Notes under the pieces: generated by a model
Database searches by the model: none
What the model was told of the DNA's origin: nothing
What the model saw: the letters and a program-made list of their open reading frames with translations, nothing else
Program-made: the position numbers and the translations under genes
Assembly: GCA_030640275.1 (NCBI GenBank)
Contig: DAOWJR010000034.1
Span: forward strand, 1-9,611
Reading direction: 5' to 3'
Source: Actinomycetes bacterium
GTDB taxonomy: Bacteria; Actinomycetota; Humimicrobiia; JAHJRV01
Length of the DNA: 9,611 nt
Shown here: positions 6,231 through 9,611 of the stretch, piece after piece
Position numbering within the stretch: the first letter of the stretch is position 1
How the letters are laid out: each line of letters opens with the position of its first letter

Positions 6231-6535
6231 CTTATACCTCTAATAGATATTCTTAATAAATAGTTTTTTGCTTAAATCTATAGACTCTTTATAATTTTTT
6301 ATTAAATTTCACTCAAATATAAAATTATTATACAAAAAATATTTAATATTAAATTTTGTCTTTGTTAGTTGATTATTAATTTTGAGTCAATGCCAATTTT
6401 TCCGTAGAATTTAAGAAATTAGCTTAATTTTAATTTATTCCCTATTATTTTGTATAATAGATAAATTACTAAACTTCTTGCTTTTTTATAAATAAAGTTA
6501 TTATATGATAAATAAAATAATTTCATAAAATTTAA
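6231..6535. other. Gene-free AT-rich region between divergent gene groups
   Basis: The region separates the minus-strand DUF167/PAP2 pair from the plus-strand dehydrogenase remnant and gctAB. No coding frame is convincing. It contains a perfect 12-bp inverted repeat, TATTATACAAAA (6326-6337) and TTTTGTATAATA (6448-6459). Each arm carries a TATAAT directed outward: the left arm on the minus strand, the right arm on the plus strand. These could be divergent -10 boxes, but neither has a recognisable -35 at 16-18 bp, and TATAAT is easily met by chance in DNA this rich in A/T. Any N-terminal part of the dehydrogenase should have been here, and it is absent. Confidence 0.4.
6236..6240 (-). promoter_or_regulatory. 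Ribosome binding site supporting the TTG start of the DUF167 gene
   Basis: GAGGT on the minus strand precedes the TTG at 6230 with 5-6 nt between. With an in-frame TAG just upstream, this makes TTG the only reasonable start. Confidence 0.7.
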
Positions 6536-6982
6536 TTGCACTTGCTTGAACAAGGAAGAGTTGCTGTTGCTTCTGTTGGTGTATCTATTGCACAGGCATG
6601 TTTAGAAGAGGTTATTACAAGATCCAAAAAGAGAATACAATTTGGAAAACCAATCTCAAATTTTCAACTTATTCAACAGAAAATATCAGATATGAAAACA
6701 AGAATAGATGCTTCAAGACTTTTAACATATAAGGCAGCCTGGTTAATCAGCAATAATAAATCTTGTACAGTTGAGTCATCAGTAGCAAAACTTTTCTCTT
6801 CAGAGACTGCAAACTTTTGTGCAGATGAAGCTGTTCAGATCTTTGGTGGATATGGTTATATAAAAAAGTACAAAGAGAAGTACAGATTAGAGAGAATGTA
6901 TCGTGATGCAAAATTACTTGAGATTGCAGAGGGCACAAGTGAGGTTCAGAGAATGATCATCTCACGTCACTTAACCAGGTAA
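6536..6982 (+). pseudogene. Acyl-CoA dehydrogenase, C-terminal fragment (5'-truncated)
   Basis: The 148 codons match only the C-terminal flavin-binding helical domain of acyl-CoA dehydrogenases: LLEQGRVAVASVGVSIAQA at 3-21, KRIQFGKPISNFQLIQ at 32-47, EAVQIFGGYGYIKKY at 98-112 and RDAKLLEIAEGTSEVQR at 123-139. Glu132 in AEGTS sits where the medium-chain enzyme has its catalytic base. The usual enzyme has about 380 residues, so roughly 230 N-terminal residues, including most of the substrate and FAD pocket, are missing. A TAA lies immediately before codon 1 (TTG at 6536), further stops lie upstream, and there is no Shine-Dalgarno. A functional start is therefore unlikely. The remaining frame is intact, suggesting recent loss or an assembly join. 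It lies 71 bp upstream of gctA, which hints at a glutaryl- or glutaconyl-type substrate; that is inference. Confidence 0.85.
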
Positions 6983-7042
6983 TATACTTATAATTTTCTG
7001 TAATTTAACATTTTATTATTGTAATAAATTAATTTTTAAAAT

Positions 7043-7047
7043 GGAGG
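7043..7047 (+). promoter_or_regulatory. Ribosome binding site fixing the GTG start of gctA
   Basis: GGAGG lies six bases before GTG 7054. The ATG at 7041 overlaps this site, is out of frame and stops after 11 codons, so it is not the start. Confidence 0.75.
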
Positions 7048-7053
7048 CTAAAG

Positions 7054-8079
7054 GTGGAAGTATTGCAGGAAGGTAAAGGGGAACTTATCGGATGGCATGA
7101 TCCAGATGAAAATAGAAAATGGATTTTAGAAAATAAAAGTAGAGATTTAAAAGATAAAAGAACAACAGTAAGAGAAGCAGTTGAAAAATATGTAAAGAAT
7201 GGCTCATTTATTGCCATGGGAGGATTCGGACATATTAGAGTCTCTATGGCAGTAATATATGAGATAATCAGGCAGAAAAAGAGAAATCTAATATTTGCAG
7301 GTAAGACTGCAGTTCACGATTCTGATCTTTTAATAGCGTCTGATTGTGTAAGTAAAATTGAGGTCGCTTATGCTTTTGGTCATGAATTAAGAGGTTTATC
7401 TCCAGCATCCAGAAGATTAGTTGAGGAAAGAAAGTGTAAGGTCATAGCAGAGATTAGTAATGCAGGATATCAATGGAGATTCTTAGCAGCAATGATGGGG
7501 GTTCCATTTATTCCAACTAGAAATCTTTTAGGTACAGATACATTAAAACAGAGTTCAGCAAAGGTAGTAAAAGATCCATTCTCTAAAAAACCAATCTGTC
7601 TTGTTCCAGCATGTTATCCTGATGTAGTAGTAATGCATGTTCCAAGATGTGACATGTATGGAAATGCTCAAATTGATGGAATAATCATAGAGGATTTTGA
7701 ACTCTCAAGAGCAGGAAGAAGAGTAATAATGACAACAGAAAAGATAATTGATAACGATGAGATAAGAGAAAAGCCCTGGCTGACAGTTATACCATTCTTT
7801 TTGGTAGATGCAGTAATAGAAGTACCCTATGGATCCCACCCATGTAATATGCCATATAAGTACTACTTTGATGAAGAACATATAGGAGAATGGCTTGAAA
7901 TGTCAAGAACACCAGAAGGAGTTAATAAATATTTTGAGAAATATGTTTATTCAGTTGAAAAATTCGAAGATTACTTAGAACTAATAGGTGGTCAGAAAAA
8001 ATTAAAATATTTAGAAGATGTTGAACATCTAAAGGCTAAACTAAAAGCTCCCTGGCTTGAGAGGAAAAGAAAAAGATAA
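7054..8079 (+). CDS. gctA: Family I CoA-transferase subunit A (glutaconate CoA-transferase-like)
   Basis: This is subunit A of a heteromeric family I CoA-transferase, which moves CoA between acyl-CoA and a free acid in the cytoplasm. At 341 residues it is slightly longer than the 320-residue Acidaminococcus GctA; the extra part is an N-terminal 35-residue segment (GWHDPDENRKWILENKSR at 13-30). Visible blocks are MGGFGHIRVSMAVIYEIIR at 55-73, GLPF-like GVPFIPTRNLLGTD at 149-162, CLVPACYPDVVVMHVPRCD at 182-200, DMYGNAQIDG at 200-209 and EVPYGSHPCNMP at 256-267. The substrate is not proved: glutaconate or glutarate is the family-based guess, but 3-oxoacid and other dicarboxylate transferases share the fold. 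The start is GTG with GGAGG six bases upstream. Subunit B begins 45 bp downstream, and an acyl-CoA dehydrogenase remnant lies 71 bp upstream. Confidence 0.88.
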   Translation: MEVLQEGKGELIGWHDPDENRKWILENKSRDLKDKRTTVREAVEKYVKNGSFIAMGGFGHIRVSMAVIYEIIRQKKRNLIFAGKTAVHDSDLLIASDCVSKIEVAYAFGHELRGLSPASRRLVEERKCKVIAEISNAGYQWRFLAAMMGVPFIPTRNLLGTDTLKQSSAKVVKDPFSKKPICLVPACYPDVVVMHVPRCDMYGNAQIDGIIIEDFELSRAGRRVIMTTEKIIDNDEIREKPWLTVIPFFLVDAVIEVPYGSHPCNMPYKYYFDEEHIGEWLEMSRTPEGVNKYFEKYVYSVEKFEDYLELIGGQKKLKYLEDVEHLKAKLKAPWLERKRKR

Positions 8080-8124
8080 TTAACTTAATTTAAAGCTAAT
8101 TTATTTTAAAAGGGGTTAAATAAT

Positions 8125-8901
8125 ATGGCTGAAAAAGAAACTAATTACACTCAAACAGAACTCTTAGCAACCGTAGCTGGAAGGCTACTGGAAGATAAAA
8201 AATCAGTTTTTGTTGGAACAGGACTACCAATGATTGCTACAATGTTTGCTCAAAGAACACATGCACCTAAACTGCTTATATTTTTTGAGGCTGGTTCAAT
8301 GGGTCCACAAGTACCTGTTCTCCCAATTTCAGTTGGTGATTCCAGAACATTCTATAAAGCAATAGCTGCATCAAGTATGCATGATAGTATGTCACTAACC
8401 CAGGCAGGGTATATGGATTATGGATTTTTAGGAGCTGCACAAATTGATATATATGGAAATATAAACACTACTGTAATTGGTCCATATGATAATTTTAAGG
8501 TCAGATTACCTGGAAGTGGAGGTGCAAATGATGTTGGTTCACTCTGTCAAAAAACCATAGTCATAATGAGACAGGATAAGCTTAGATTTGTTGAAAAAGT
8601 TGATTTTATTACTACCCCAGGTTATTTATCTGGTAAGGGAGCTAGAGAAGAAGCAGGTTTACCAGAGGGTGGTGGTCCTTACAGGATTATAACTCAATTG
8701 GGAGTTTATGGATTTGATGATAAAACAAAAAAAATGAAGCTTTTGTTCTTACATCCAGGTGTTAATTTAGAGAAAGTAAAAGAAAATAGTAGTTTTGATA
8801 TTATTATCCCGGATAAGATAGAATTTACAACTCCCCCAACTGAAAAAGAAAGAAAAATACTTCATGAGATAGACCCGACAGGAATGGCTATTGGAAAATA
8901 A
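8125..8901 (+). CDS. gctB: Family I CoA-transferase subunit B (glutaconate CoA-transferase-like)
   Basis: Subunit B carries the catalytic carboxylate of the heteromeric CoA-transferase. FVGTGLPMIATMFAQRTHAP at 29-48 is followed by LIFFEAGSMGP, with Glu55 at the position of the active-site Glu54 of Acidaminococcus GctB, which forms the enzyme-CoA thioester. GAAQIDIYGNINTT at 108-121 and RLPGSGGANDVGSLCQ at 132-147 are further family blocks. FITTPGYLSGKGARE follows at 161-175. The length of 258 residues is typical. The ATG at 8125 follows AAGGGG with 9 nt between. It forms an operon with subunit A and ends 16 bp from the stop of a convergent gene, with no strong terminator hairpin between. Substrate assignment has the same uncertainty as for subunit A. 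Confidence 0.9.
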   Translation: MAEKETNYTQTELLATVAGRLLEDKKSVFVGTGLPMIATMFAQRTHAPKLLIFFEAGSMGPQVPVLPISVGDSRTFYKAIAASSMHDSMSLTQAGYMDYGFLGAAQIDIYGNINTTVIGPYDNFKVRLPGSGGANDVGSLCQKTIVIMRQDKLRFVEKVDFITTPGYLSGKGAREEAGLPEGGGPYRIITQLGVYGFDDKTKKMKLLFLHPGVNLEKVKENSSFDIIIPDKIEFTTPPTEKERKILHEIDPTGMAIGK

Positions 8902-8917
8902 AGAAACGGACAATACT

Positions 8918-9611
8918 TTAATTACCTTTATTTTTATTTATAGGTTTATTCTCATTATTAGGTCTTTTAATTATATTTTGTTTTATCTCTTCTATTTTAT
9001 TAGTCTTTTTTATGTTATTCTCAATTGCTCTCTGGATAGCTACTTTAGCTTCGTCTGGAATTTTTTCCTTAATTCCTTCCAAAGCCATCCTTTGTTTATC
9101 AAAATTTTTTAAAATCTTGTCAAAAACTTCATAGGATTTTTCATCAATTTTAAAATCTTTCATACTATTAATAACCAAATCAGTTTCACTTTCTAAAATA
9201 TTTAATGCTTCATCAATTCCTACTGTTCTTCCCTTTCCAACCATTCTTTCAATCTCATCCAATCTTCTCTTAGCAAATATTATATGTAAATTTACTTTTT
9301 TATTGTTTGGTGTGAAAAGTATTATGACTTTTTCAGATGCTATTTTTACAGGATATAAAAAGTCACCTGGTAATGCATTGGCTGATAATATTGATGTAAA
9401 ACCACTTATAAACAGGAATAATATTACAAAAATTGATATTTTTGCTAATATAGGCATAGTCCACAACCCTGAGAATTTTGTTACAGATCTTGGTATCATA
9501 CCTTTCTTTGGCAAAATCTGAGACTGTTTTGCTTTTACAATATTTATAAATTGAATTTTTACTTCATCCTCAAAAATTGCTGGGGGGTTTATTTTCTCAA
9601 ATTCCTTAACC
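8918..9611 (-). CDS. DUF5667-domain membrane protein (5' end outside window)
   Basis: The frame stays open to the window edge: 32 codons precede a TTG at 9514 without a stop. They read like a normal cytoplasmic N-terminal region (EFEKINPPAIF and onward), so TTG 9514 is internal and the gene is 5'-partial. Of 230 visible residues, about 53-77 form one membrane helix (ILAKISIFVILFLFISGF core). Right after it comes the DUF5667 signature ALPGDFLYPVK, then an amphipathic, charged extracytoplasmic helical region with RRLDEIERM, and a low-complexity Asn/Lys-rich tail. DUF5667 proteins often lie beside ECF-type sigma factor genes and may act as anti-sigma-like or envelope proteins; the role here is unknown and any sigma gene would be outside the window. 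It converges with gctB. Confidence 0.82.
   Translation of the reverse strand, partial: VKEFEKINPPAIFEDEVKIQFINIVKAKQSQILPKKGMIPRSVTKFSGLWTMPILAKISIFVILFLFISGFTSILSANALPGDFLYPVKIASEKVIILFTPNNKKVNLHIIFAKRRLDEIERMVGKGRTVGIDEALNILESETDLVINSMKDFKIDEKSYEVFDKILKNFDKQRMALEGIKEKIPDEAKVAIQRAIENNIKKTNKIEEIKQNIIKRPNNENKPINKNKGN

Noticed and set aside
6521..6535. Codons FHKI followed by TAA just before the dehydrogenase fragment as a remnant of the usual GFKI motif
   Set aside because: Only three or four residues match and the region is A/T-rich with several stops in frame; coincidence is likely.
7012..7028. TTTATTA-TTG-TAATAAA hairpin before gctA as a terminator
   Set aside because: The stem is pure A/T, there is no T-run after it, and it lies just upstream of the gctA ribosome binding site in DNA where such palindromes arise by chance.
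9303..9521. Plus-strand open frame opposite the DUF5667 gene
   Set aside because: It is the complement of a gene with clear membrane and DUF5667 motifs; no independent evidence.
1..9611. CRISPR array, tRNA, rRNA or a known riboswitch
   Set aside because: I saw no regularly spaced direct repeats, no cloverleaf with a T-loop GTTCRA motif, and no recognised riboswitch core on either strand.

Overview
The window is AT-rich DNA that reads as bacterial and probably comes from a strict anaerobe. The fumarase is the oxygen-sensitive class I [4Fe-4S] type. A glutaconate-type CoA-transferase lies next to an acyl-CoA dehydrogenase remnant, which suggests fermentative or syntrophic acid metabolism. Starts include GTG and TTG with clear Shine-Dalgarno sequences, and a DUF5667 protein is present; both point to Bacteria. 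An uncultivated AT-rich anaerobic lineage (for example of the Atribacterota kind) would fit, but nothing in the sequence fixes the taxon.

Layout. 1-862: the right part of an IS200/IS605-type element. Its tnpB enters from outside the window, is broken by one in-frame TGA, and ends in a right-end hairpin that would form the 3' end of an omega (reRNA) guide RNA. 863-1160: gene-free AT-rich DNA. 1161-2423: short-form malic enzyme. 2424-2774: gene-free, with a 60-bp GC-richer dispersed repeat and small inverted repeats. 2775-3413: SatD-family protein with a C-terminal helix-turn-helix. 3557-4958: two-subunit class I fumarase (alpha, then beta). 4984-6230, minus strand: a PAP2 membrane phosphatase downstream of a YggU/DUF167 protein; the PAP2 gene converges on fumB with a 25-bp gap. 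6231-6535: gene-free. 6536-6982: the C-terminal 40% of an acyl-CoA dehydrogenase. 7054-8901: CoA-transferase subunits A and B. 8918-9611, minus strand: a DUF5667 membrane protein whose 5' end lies outside the window.

How the genes work together. Malic enzyme (malate to pyruvate + CO2) and fumarase (fumarate + H2O to malate) form a C4-dicarboxylate/pyruvate module, although the SatD gene and two intergenic gaps separate them. The acyl-CoA dehydrogenase remnant and the gctAB-like pair look like a former dicarboxylic acyl-CoA operon (glutarate/glutaconate type) that has lost most of its dehydrogenase gene at this locus.

I found no CRISPR array, tRNA, rRNA or clearly new multi-gene system. The items most worth checking are the nonsense-broken TnpB with an intact RNA end, the truncated dehydrogenase, the orphan SatD-HTH protein, and the dispersed repeat.
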